NCBI RefSeq assembly: GCF_040096225.1
Contig: NZ_JBBMFC010000047.1
Coordinates: 1-9,445 of the forward strand
Origin: Hominiventricola aquisgranensis
Lineage (GTDB): Bacteria; Bacillota; Clostridia; Lachnospirales; Lachnospiraceae
DNA: 9,445 nt
Direction: 5' to 3'
Position 1 is the stretch's first letter. Every line of letters begins with the position of its first letter. Under the pieces are notes generated by a model that saw only the letters and a list, made by a program, of their open reading frames with translations, made no database searches and had not been told where the DNA came from. The translations under genes were made by a program, and so were the position numbers. This document shows positions 1 through 6,413 of this stretch, piece after piece.

Positions 1-40
1 ATCAATTCAAATATAAGGTAAAAAAGAGTATCAACCGACG

Positions 41-45
41 AGGAG
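41..45 (+). promoter_or_regulatory. Shine-Dalgarno site with no standard start codon at the right distance
   Basis: AGGAG is the only good ribosome binding site ahead of the diguanylate cyclase. The normal 8-base spacing leads to an ATA codon at 54, in frame with the gene and directly after a TAG at 51-53. The first in-frame ATG is at 90, about 44 bases from the site, and has no site of its own. Either translation starts at a rare codon (ATA 54 or ATT 60), or the original ATG has mutated and the gene uses the weak ATG at 90. Confidence 0.5.
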
Positions 46-89
46 AAAAATAGATAAATATTACAAGTCTTGAAATTGCACAGGCAACA

Positions 90-2195
90 ATGGATATGTT
101 CTTTTGTTTGTTCTGTCTAATAATATTTGTTTCAATTAAAGCAAATAATCCAAAACAGAAGAGTATGAGGATGTTCGTTCGATTATTTCTTATTGCTACA
201 GTTCTGTTTTTTGGAGAGACTTTGGCATATATTTTTAGAGGTAACCTTGGTCCTTTTAATATTTTAGTAACTAGAATTGCTAATCTTATGGTATTTGCTA
301 TGAACATAGCAATGGCAAATACCTATGTTAAGTATGTTAGTTCTGTTTTTGTTGAAAAAGGTGCTGAAGTAAGTGGCAATAGTGTTAAAATCGCCAATAT
401 CTTTTCGGGCATTAATATTTTCATTGTTGTGGTTAATTTGTTTTATCCATGGATGTATTATTTCGATGAGGCAAATTATTATCACAGGAATAATTCCTGG
501 TATGTATATACACTAATATCACTTGTCGTCATATTTATAGGAGCAGGTATGGCGATTAAGTATAGAAAGTATTTGAAAAAACGAAGCTTCATTTCAATGA
601 TGCTGTTTTCGTTTATTCCAATAATTGCAACAGTTGTACAGTCCTTTATTTATGGATTTTCTATAACCAATTTAGGACTGGGAATAGGTTCATTCGTAAT
701 GTTTGCTGCATATATGTATGATTGGTCTCATAATGGGGATGAACATACGAATATGATTAATGACAGCAGATTTGATGCTGTTATTATGTTTATCATAATG
801 CTACTTAGCATGAGTGTTTCCATCATAGCATGTGTGAATGTGATTCAGCAGATAACTAAGGAAAACTCTGAAATACAGAGCAGAACAATTGCACAGATGG
901 TTTCAGCAAAGATTGAGAATGAATTTATTAAGCCAATTACTGTTTCTCAGACGATTAGCAGTGATATTGATATAAGAACCTACATAGAGGGGAAAACCAG
1001 AGAAGAGGCGGAGAGTGTCAAAGACGATATGATTAATCGTCTGGTATCCATTGGTAATGAATTTGATTATAAAATGGTATTTGTTGTTTCGGATAAAACA
1101 AGAGCATATTATACATATAATGGAATAAGTAGGTATCTTGATGTTGAAAATGACAGCCATGATATATGGTATAAGGATTACTTGGATTCAGGGAAAAGAT
1201 ATACAGTTAATGTTGATACTGATGAAGATAATAACTGGAGTCTTTCGGTGTTTATTAATTACGGTATTTTTGACACGAATGGAGACATTTTGGGAGTATG
1301 TGGTGTCGGAGTTGATATGAATGACCTTGTAGACATACTTGCCAGGTTCGAGGAAGAATACAATATCAAAGTATATTTAGTTAATCATGATGGACTTATA
1401 CAGGTTGATACGGATGTAAGTTCTATAGAAACAGGCTACTTGGATAATTCATATTTTGGTAATATATCAGATGATGATTTTTATTATCAGTTATCGGAGA
1501 ATGGCTGTTATATGACCAAGTATCTCGAAGGATTTGATGGGTATATAGTAATAAGAGATAATAATCCTGTTAAATTGGATGTAAATAAAATGATACTTCC
1601 AATTGTTTTAATCTTTATTGCAGGCGTATTAATAATGGCAACTTCATTTGTTATTATTAGTATGAGAGAGAAGAAGGCAAAGGATGCATATAACAGAAGA
1701 TATGAAACATCTATAAAGGACGAGCTTACAGGCTTATATAATAGACGAGGGTTTGAAGTTGACTGTGAAATAATCAAGAAAAATAATAACTTAATAGAAT
1801 ACGTTCTTATTATGATGGATTTGAACGGTTTAAAAGCAGCTAATGATAATATTGGTCATGAAGCAGGGGATGAGTTAATTATTGGCGCTTCGAAGTGTAT
1901 GGATAATGCATTCTCAGGTCTTGGAAGGACGTATCGTGTAGGTGGCGATGAGTTTGTTGCATTACTGAGAGGAACGAGAGAAGAAGCACAGGATGCAGTT
2001 AAGACACTTGATTATTTAACTGAAAACTTCCAGGGAAATCTTATTTCTGAACTTAGTGTGTCTAAGGGAGTAGTTGTTTGTTCAGAACATATAGAACTTA
2101 ATTTTGAAGAAATTAAGGCAATGGCTGATAAGTTGATGTATGCAGATAAGGATGAATATTATAGACGAACAGGAAAAGATAGAAGACGAGTTTGA
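90..2195 (+). CDS. Membrane diguanylate cyclase: multi-span N-terminus, Cache-like sensor region, C-terminal GGDEF
   Basis: This enzyme is predicted to make cyclic-di-GMP from two GTP at the cytoplasmic membrane. Residues 1-210 hold about six hydrophobic spans. A span at ~229-250 is followed by a long extracytoplasmic region (~255-495) with the look of a double Cache domain, including IWYKDYL near 359 and GVCGVGVDM near 402. A last span at ~500-523 leads into the GGDEF domain at ~540-695. Active-site features are intact: D577 in MMDLNG, N585/D586, GH..GD at 589-594 and GGDEF at 618-622. The four residues at the usual inhibitory-site position are SGLG, not RxxD, so product feedback through an I-site is unlikely. 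The sensor ligand cannot be read; the Arg of the amino-acid-binding Cache motif (RxWY) is Asp here. The gene looks A+T-richer than those after 4700. The reading frame is open back to 54, and the extra codons (INITSLEIAQAT) lead smoothly into the first span, so the true start may be upstream of this ATG. Confidence 0.88.
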   Translation: MDMFFCLFCLIIFVSIKANNPKQKSMRMFVRLFLIATVLFFGETLAYIFRGNLGPFNILVTRIANLMVFAMNIAMANTYVKYVSSVFVEKGAEVSGNSVKIANIFSGINIFIVVVNLFYPWMYYFDEANYYHRNNSWYVYTLISLVVIFIGAGMAIKYRKYLKKRSFISMMLFSFIPIIATVVQSFIYGFSITNLGLGIGSFVMFAAYMYDWSHNGDEHTNMINDSRFDAVIMFIIMLLSMSVSIIACVNVIQQITKENSEIQSRTIAQMVSAKIENEFIKPITVSQTISSDIDIRTYIEGKTREEAESVKDDMINRLVSIGNEFDYKMVFVVSDKTRAYYTYNGISRYLDVENDSHDIWYKDYLDSGKRYTVNVDTDEDNNWSLSVFINYGIFDTNGDILGVCGVGVDMNDLVDILARFEEEYNIKVYLVNHDGLIQVDTDVSSIETGYLDNSYFGNISDDDFYYQLSENGCYMTKYLEGFDGYIVIRDNNPVKLDVNKMILPIVLIFIAGVLIMATSFVIISMREKKAKDAYNRRYETSIKDELTGLYNRRGFEVDCEIIKKNNNLIEYVLIMMDLNGLKAANDNIGHEAGDELIIGASKCMDNAFSGLGRTYRVGGDEFVALLRGTREEAQDAVKTLDYLTENFQGNLISELSVSKGVVVCSEHIELNFEEIKAMADKLMYADKDEYYRRTGKDRRRV

Positions 2196-2236
2196 TTTAT
2201 AAATTGATATTTAATCTATGTAAAGAACCCAACAAC

Positions 2237-2257
2237 TTTCAGTTTTTGAAACTGAGA
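2237..2257 (+). terminator. Hairpin after the diguanylate cyclase, possible weak terminator
   Basis: A 9-bp stem (2237-2245 with 2249-2257, one G-T pair) has a 3-base TTG loop, about 42 bases after the GGDEF stop codon. No run of T follows, so termination would be weak. It is the only compact stem between this gene and the promoter at 2307, which makes it the best available end for the first transcript. Confidence 0.3.
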
Positions 2258-2306
2258 AATCCGAATTTATCAAGCTGTTAATTTTGAAAATTTCTTTGAA
2301 AAACTA

Positions 2307-2336
2307 TTGACTCCTACGCAACGTAATAGTTACACT
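2307..2336 (+). promoter_or_regulatory. MerR/TipA-type promoter with operator dyad in a long spacer
   Basis: A -35 box TTGACT (2307-2312) and a -10-like TACACT (2331-2336) are 18 bases apart. A dyad is centred between them: 2310-2318 pairs with 2322-2330 at 7 of 9 positions, with core TACG-CAA-CGTA. A dyad filling an over-long spacer is the signature of MerR-family promoters, where the activator twists the DNA to realign the boxes; TACG/CGTA half-sites resemble those of the TipA-like drug-sensing branch (established for the family, applied here by inference). It would drive the HPt and HD-GYP genes. No merR gene is in the window. Confidence 0.5.
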
Positions 2337-2372
2337 ATGTTAGTGGAATACAATTGCCAGGAGGGCTAAAAG

Positions 2373-2732
2373 ATGACAATGCAGGAGTGCTATAAAGCTA
2401 TCGGAGGAAACTATGAGGCTGTTTTGGGACGCCTTCACAGCGAAGCACTGATTCAGAGATTTACATTAAAGTTCCTTGAAGACCAGAGTTATCTACAGTT
2501 AAAACAGGCATTGGAAAATAAAAATTATGAAGATGCTTTCCGCAGTGCGCACACATTGAAAGGGGTGTGTCAGAATCTTTCCTTTGACCGTTTGTATGAG
2601 GTTAGTAATGAGTTGACAGAACTTTTGAGAGATAGAACCGGAGAGAAGCCGGGGATACCGGAATCAATGGAAAAAGTAACAGAAGTATATGAGATGACGA
2701 TTGAAGAAATAAAGAAGGGGCTGTCGCATTAA
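2373..2732 (+). CDS. Stand-alone histidine phosphotransfer (HPt) protein
   Basis: A 119-residue soluble protein, the usual size for a single HPt four-helix bundle. The signature SAHTLKGVCQNL at 58-69 contains the phospho-accepting His60 and the following Lys-Gly, as in phosphorelay HPt domains. It should shuttle a phosphoryl group between a hybrid kinase receiver and a response regulator. The start is secure: AGGAGG at 2359-2364 lies 8 bases before the ATG. The next gene is a response regulator 78 bases downstream and is the obvious partner, but no histidine kinase is nearby, so the donor must be encoded elsewhere. A MerR-like promoter lies just upstream. The stop codon sits in the loop of a perfect 8-bp hairpin. 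Confidence 0.88.
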   Translation: MTMQECYKAIGGNYEAVLGRLHSEALIQRFTLKFLEDQSYLQLKQALENKNYEDAFRSAHTLKGVCQNLSFDRLYEVSNELTELLRDRTGEKPGIPESMEKVTEVYEMTIEEIKKGLSH

Positions 2733-2743
2733 GTGATGCGACA
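2722..2743 (+). promoter_or_regulatory. Intercistronic hairpin enclosing the HPt stop codon
   Basis: A perfect 8-bp inverted repeat (TGTCGCAT 2722-2729, ATGCGACA 2736-2743) has a 6-base loop that carries most of the TAA stop. Only a broken T stretch (ACTTTCTGTCTT) follows, so it is better read as an attenuator or mRNA-processing element than as a full terminator. It could set the ratio of HPt to response regulator. Confidence 0.4.
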
Positions 2744-2810
2744 CGACTTTCTGTCTTGGATCAAGTGCTTGGAATATCATAAAAAATGAGTGGATAAAGG
2801 AAATAAAAAA

Positions 2811-4301
2811 GTGGATAGAAAACAAAAAATACTAATTGTAGATGATTCGAAATTCAACAGGGACATATTGAAGGAGATTCTTGGAGATACTTATAATTAT
2901 CTGGAAGCTGAAAATGGAAATCAGGCAATCCAGATGATAGGAGAAAATATTGGAATTGATCTGATGCTTTTAGATATCAATATGCCACAGATGAATGGTT
3001 TTGAAGTCTTGAAAATAATGAAAAGAAGCCAGTGTATTGATGAAATTCCAGTTATTATGATCTCTTCTGAAGAATCTGTTGATGCTATGCGTAAAGCATA
3101 TGAAATGGGAATTACAGATTATATTGCACGACCTTTTGATTCTGTTATTGTAAAGAAAAGAGTCCAGAATACCCTAGAACTTTATGCGAACCAAAAGCGT
3201 CTGATCAATGTGGTTGTTGATCAGGTTTATGAAAAAGAAGAAAACAATAATATTATGATCAGGATTCTGAGCAATGTATTAGGATCACGCAACAGTGAGA
3301 GCAGCGAACATATTTTACATATCCGTACTGCGACGGAAATGATGCTGAGGCAACTGGTAAAAACAACGGATGCATATCATCTGACGGAGACTGATATTGC
3401 TATAATTACAACTGCATCTTCGCTTCATGATATTGGTAAAATACGCATTCCGGAAGAAATACTGAATAAACCCGGAAGACTGACCGATGAAGAATTTAAA
3501 ATTATGAAAACTCATAGTGTGATTGGAGCATCCATGATCTGGGATATGCATTCTTTACAAGATCATCCACTGGTACATACCGCATGGGAAATCTGCAGAT
3601 GGCATCATGAAAGATGGGATGGAAAGGGTTACCCGGATGGTCTGAAAGGTGAAGAAATACCAATTTCTGCACAGGTGGTGTCTATTGTGGATGTTTATGA
3701 TGCTCTTACCAGTGAACGATGTTATAAGAAAGCATTTAATCATGATACGGCAATCAAGATGATCCTGGATGGGCAATGCGGGCAGTTCAATCCGGTTCTT
3801 CTTAAGTGCCTGAAAGAACTAAGCCTTCAGTTTTCCAAGATGTATACGAATGAAACGGATGATAATAACCAGTATTATGAAGCACAGAGGCTCTCTGACG
3901 AAATACTAAAGGAAAAGTCTTTACCCCGTAAAAATTATTCGCAGCATGTCATTAAGCTTATGCAGGAAAAGATAGAGTTTTTTAAAATGGACAGTGGCAA
4001 AATTTCCATTGAGTATAATGCAATTTCAGGTCGGGTGATTATAATTAACGGAAACCGGCAGATGCGGTGTCAGAGAGATGATCCGAAGTTTGATATATTC
4101 AAACCGTTCGAAGTAAGCAGTGAAGATATTCAACATATCAGAGCGTTACTGGACCAGACATCAATACAGAATACAGAAATCTCATTGCAGTTAATGGCAA
4201 AGGTGGAAAATAAAAGGCAGATGTATGATCTGAAACTGCATACCTTATGGTCTCCTTTAAAGAAAGATGGATATATAGGAATTGTCGGATATCTCTCTTG
4301 A
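2811..4301 (+). CDS. Response regulator with HD-GYP c-di-GMP phosphodiesterase output
   Basis: Predicted cytoplasmic enzyme that hydrolyses cyclic-di-GMP under phosphorylation control. Start chosen at GTG 2811 because AAAGGA (2796-2801) lies 9 bases upstream; the in-frame GTG at 2790 has no well-spaced site. In the 496-residue form a receiver domain fills ~5-125, with acidic pair D11/D12, phosphoacceptor D55 in LLDINMP and S85. The conserved receiver Lys is Arg107 (YIARPF). The HD-GYP domain spans ~150-340 with HDIGK at 206-210 and HHERWDGKGYPDG at 265-277, so the metal-binding His/Asp set and the GYP motif are intact. Residues ~345-496 form an extra C-terminal region that looks like a divergent PAS fold; its ligand is unknown. 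Neighbours are the HPt gene just upstream and a diguanylate cyclase before that. The same frame stays open for 47 codons after the TGA, into a decayed PAS-like remnant. Confidence 0.9.
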   Translation: MDRKQKILIVDDSKFNRDILKEILGDTYNYLEAENGNQAIQMIGENIGIDLMLLDINMPQMNGFEVLKIMKRSQCIDEIPVIMISSEESVDAMRKAYEMGITDYIARPFDSVIVKKRVQNTLELYANQKRLINVVVDQVYEKEENNNIMIRILSNVLGSRNSESSEHILHIRTATEMMLRQLVKTTDAYHLTETDIAIITTASSLHDIGKIRIPEEILNKPGRLTDEEFKIMKTHSVIGASMIWDMHSLQDHPLVHTAWEICRWHHERWDGKGYPDGLKGEEIPISAQVVSIVDVYDALTSERCYKKAFNHDTAIKMILDGQCGQFNPVLLKCLKELSLQFSKMYTNETDDNNQYYEAQRLSDEILKEKSLPRKNYSQHVIKLMQEKIEFFKMDSGKISIEYNAISGRVIIINGNRQMRCQRDDPKFDIFKPFEVSSEDIQHIRALLDQTSIQNTEISLQLMAKVENKRQMYDLKLHTLWSPLKKDGYIGIVGYLS

Positions 4302-4500
4302 TTGGTGATACTATTTCTGGATGTCTCTACACTTTCAGCAAGATTGAAGGCGGAAGAATGCATTTCCACAGAATACCGTATGTGTGATGGCAGTTGGCAC
4401 AGGATGCTTTTTACTGTAAAAAAAGGGATGAGTCTGGAAATGTAACCCATTAGCCATTTCTTTCTGCGTGATTGAAGGTTGCATACGTACAAGATTCAGA
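4302..4500 (+). pseudogene. Decayed fragment of a PAS-like signalling module
   Basis: No intact gene is present, but translation gives protein-like pieces in shifting frames. From 4302, in the same frame as the preceding HD-GYP gene, it reads FLDVSTLSARLKAEE, then ISTEYRMCDGSWHRMLFTVKK, then stops at 4443. Moving back one base in the A-run near 4419-4424 continues as KRDESGNVTH before a stop at 4453. The combined pattern (STL.ERL..., EYR..DGSW.R..F...KRDE.GNVTH) is that of PAS-like sensory modules found before GGDEF domains in Clostridia; this is recognised by pattern, not by search. The boundaries, especially the right one, are uncertain. Confidence 0.5.
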
Positions 4501-4536
4501 ATTTTGTCCGCACCCTCGTCTCAAATCTAGCATAAT

Positions 4537-4579
4537 AAGAGACTGGAAAGCTTTGGAAACGGGGCATTTCCAGTCTCTT
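4537..4579 (+). terminator. Strong inverted-repeat terminator, possibly bidirectional
   Basis: A perfect 13-bp stem (AAGAGACTGGAAA 4537-4549 with TTTCCAGTCTCTT 4567-4579) has a 17-base loop. It is followed by TAATTCTTTCC and preceded on the other strand by A/T-rich sequence. It separates the c-di-GMP block and its pseudogene from the next operon. Confidence 0.7.
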
Positions 4580-4594
4580 TAATTCTTTCCTGAA

Positions 4595-4631
4595 TTGACT
4601 GATATACACGATTATTCCTTTATGATATACT
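4595..4631 (+). promoter_or_regulatory. Candidate promoter of the three-gene operon
   Basis: TTGACT at 4595-4600 is followed by TATGAT (4621-4626, 20-base spacer) and TATACT (4626-4631). Neither gives a standard 17-base spacing; TATACA (4603-4608) to TATACT does, with a poor -35. Transcription probably begins near 4640, but which elements are used is unsettled. Confidence 0.35.
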
Positions 4632-4663
4632 GAATTTACTGAATCCAAAGGAGAAGTTCAGTA
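4628..4663 (+). repeat. Tandem TACTGAAT repeats with inverted copy in the operon leader
   Basis: TACTGAATT (4628-4636) is directly followed by TACTGAATC (4637-4645), and the inverse TTCAGTA lies at 4657-4663. The second copy and the inverse form a perfect 7-bp stem whose 13-base loop holds AAGGAG (4648-4653). The first copy overlaps the candidate -10 box. It could be an operator or an RNA hairpin; no start codon follows the AAGGAG at normal spacing. Confidence 0.35.
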
Positions 4664-4722
4664 CTGGCAAAGGGACTCAAACTTCCGGAGAATGAAATGT
4701 GAGAACAGAGGAATATAAAATA

Positions 4723-5835
4723 ATGACAATTAACCAATTCGCAGACTACACTTCAAAAACATACAATTATTCAAAACGTCTTGGTAATTTAACTGCAGAG
4801 GCGGTTGGTGTGATCAAAGGGGAGAAGCATTTTCCGGTTTTTGCGGATCGGATCATATTCAAGCCGCTTACAAAATCGAAGCCATTATCTACACCTCTGT
4901 TTGCTTATGCGGAAGTGTTCTGGTCGTGGGTGATCAACACGTATTTTATGCCAGTACCGCAGTATCGGCTGGCTTTTTGTGAGGGGTATGAGGCGGAGAC
5001 AGGAAAAAATTATGATTATGGAACAGCAGTCCCCTTTGCTTATGGAGAAGGCGAGCAGCTGATGAATCTGCTGGAGTTTTTCCGAAAGTATCCGGACGAG
5101 AACGTGAAGATCGATGATTATCTGAATTACTGCCAGATGTTCTATGATTATACGGAGATTCTGGAATCTACATATTTTCAGACGCATCAGAATCTGGCAG
5201 AGGAGCTGGCAATGCAGATCCTGGTATCGGTTTTGAAAGGTGATCAGAACTATCATTATGAAAATATTGCATTTGTGTGCAATGAGTCTGGTGAGATTCT
5301 TCGGATGGCGCCTATGATTGATCATGAATTTTCAACGTATTTCATGTTTCCTGACAGTATGGGACAGCATATGTACTGGTTCGGAGAACTGGAAAGATCC
5401 ATAGAGGGGCGTGAGATTCGGGCGGACGAATATGACTGGCTTGTTAATGAGACGGAGCGCCATATGATGGAAAAGAGCGCCACCTGTCTTCATAAGAATC
5501 TGGTTTATATCCGGGAACACTATCCGTTAGTTGCAGAAGAATTTCTGAGAAAATTAAGTCGGTTTGAAAATGATCTGATCGAACATAAGGAATGGTTTGC
5601 GGTGAAGAAGAGTCCGGGCTATCCAGATCATGCCAACTCAGATGTCTGGATGATAGGAAAAGCCAGATATAAAGACCATGACGAGGTGAAGGCAGCAAAC
5701 TATGAGGTAAAGTATGGTGGACCTGGAAAAAAGATAAAGTTTGACACTTTGAATAGTCTGCTTATCTATGATGTGAGAAAAATAATACAACAGATAAAAC
5801 AAGTGTTGAACGGGGGAGCGTATATATGTCAGTAG
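4723..5835 (+). CDS. HipA-like kinase-fold protein
   Basis: A 370-residue soluble protein. The centre and C-terminal half resemble the HipA kinase core: LKGDQNYHYENIAF (~171-184) fits the catalytic loop (family form G-N-T-D-x-H-x-x-N), and RMAPMIDHEFS (~194-204) fits the metal-binding segment APxxD. In that alignment the catalytic Asp position is Asn176 and Asp174 lies two residues earlier, so it may be an altered or inactive kinase. No toxin-antitoxin partner of HipB type is next to it. Start: ATG 4723 has AGAGGAA (4707-4713) 9 bases upstream; an alternative GTG at 4699 (8 codons longer) has GGAG (4687-4690) at good spacing too. The gene overlaps the CYTH gene by 10 bases, implying coupled translation. 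The family assignment rests on two motifs and is moderate; a substrate cannot be named. Confidence 0.55.
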   Translation: MTINQFADYTSKTYNYSKRLGNLTAEAVGVIKGEKHFPVFADRIIFKPLTKSKPLSTPLFAYAEVFWSWVINTYFMPVPQYRLAFCEGYEAETGKNYDYGTAVPFAYGEGEQLMNLLEFFRKYPDENVKIDDYLNYCQMFYDYTEILESTYFQTHQNLAEELAMQILVSVLKGDQNYHYENIAFVCNESGEILRMAPMIDHEFSTYFMFPDSMGQHMYWFGELERSIEGREIRADEYDWLVNETERHMMEKSATCLHKNLVYIREHYPLVAEEFLRKLSRFENDLIEHKEWFAVKKSPGYPDHANSDVWMIGKARYKDHDEVKAANYEVKYGGPGKKIKFDTLNSLLIYDVRKIIQQIKQVLNGGAYICQ

Positions 5836-6413
5836 AAGTAGAGATCAAACTGAAAATAGAAGATCCTGAGCAGTTGATAGAGAAGCTGGAAGGGCTTGGG
5901 TTTATAAAAGGGGAACAGCTGCTGGAGTCTGATACATATTTTACATCTGAGAACCATGATTTTGTGAAGTTGGGCGAAGCACTGCGGGTTCGGCAGATTC
6001 GGAATGTTGACACAGATGAAATATCTGCAGTCATTACTTATAAGGGAAAGAAGCTGGATGATCGTTCCATGGCAAGGGAAGAACTGGAATTGGAGATCCC
6101 AGATGCGGAAGTTGGAAAAACACTTCTTCAACGGATTGGATTCTATTCGGTGCCGGTGTTGGAAAAGAAGCGTTGGTATTTCAGGAGAAATGAGATGACT
6201 GCCTGTGTGGATCAGGTGACAGGACTTGGAGATTACCTGGAACTGGAGATTATGGTAGAGACCGAAGCAGAGCGGGAAGGTGCACTTCAGAGGATTGAGA
6301 ATGTGCTGGTAAGTCTTGGGTATTCTATGAAAGATACTACCAGACATTCGTATTTATCAATGCTGACAAATCAGACGTGTGCAATGGAGGTGGCGCATGA
6401 ACATTACATATAA
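5826..6413 (+). CDS. CYTH-domain protein (class IV adenylate cyclase / triphosphate-binding family)
   Basis: A 195-residue soluble protein in one CYTH domain, the family of CyaB adenylate cyclases, thiamine triphosphatases and inorganic triphosphatases that bind triphosphates and metal inside a beta tunnel. The defining ExExK is at 4-8 (EVEIK). Other tunnel residues are in place: LRVR at 53-56, TYKG at 71-74, REELELE at 84-90, KKRW at 114-117, D129, LGDYLELEI at 134-142 and SYLSML near the end of the domain. Which reaction it performs (ATP to cAMP, or triphosphate hydrolysis) cannot be told from sequence. GGGGGAG at 5812-5818, 7 bases before the ATG, fixes the start. It overlaps the gene before by 10 bases and the gene after by 17, so all three are probably translated together. 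Confidence 0.88.
   Translation: MSVEVEIKLKIEDPEQLIEKLEGLGFIKGEQLLESDTYFTSENHDFVKLGEALRVRQIRNVDTDEISAVITYKGKKLDDRSMAREELELEIPDAEVGKTLLQRIGFYSVPVLEKKRWYFRRNEMTACVDQVTGLGDYLELEIMVETEAEREGALQRIENVLVSLGYSMKDTTRHSYLSMLTNQTCAMEVAHEHYI

Noticed and set aside
2279..2294. A/T palindrome AATTTTGAAAATT as a terminator
   Set aside because: It is a short A/T-only stem with little stability, in an A/T-rich spacer where such palindromes arise by chance.
4640..4690. Possible c-di-GMP (GEMM-I) riboswitch in the leader before 4699
   Set aside because: A few purine-rich stretches look similar, but the conserved core segments and the two-helix layout are not present.
4692..4718. Possible 8-codon upstream ORF (MKCENRGI) before the HipA-like gene
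   Set aside because: The nearest GGAG is only 1 base from its ATG, so initiation there is unlikely; the overlap with the alternative GTG start seems accidental.
4885..5325. 146-codon open frame on the - strand opposite the HipA-like gene
   Set aside because: Its translation is rich in Ile, Leu, Cys and His with no domain, as expected for a shadow of the coding strand.
5829..6347. 172-codon open frame on the - strand opposite the CYTH gene
   Set aside because: It mirrors a well-supported CYTH gene, has a low-complexity translation rich in Leu/Ile/His/Phe/Cys and no ribosome site.
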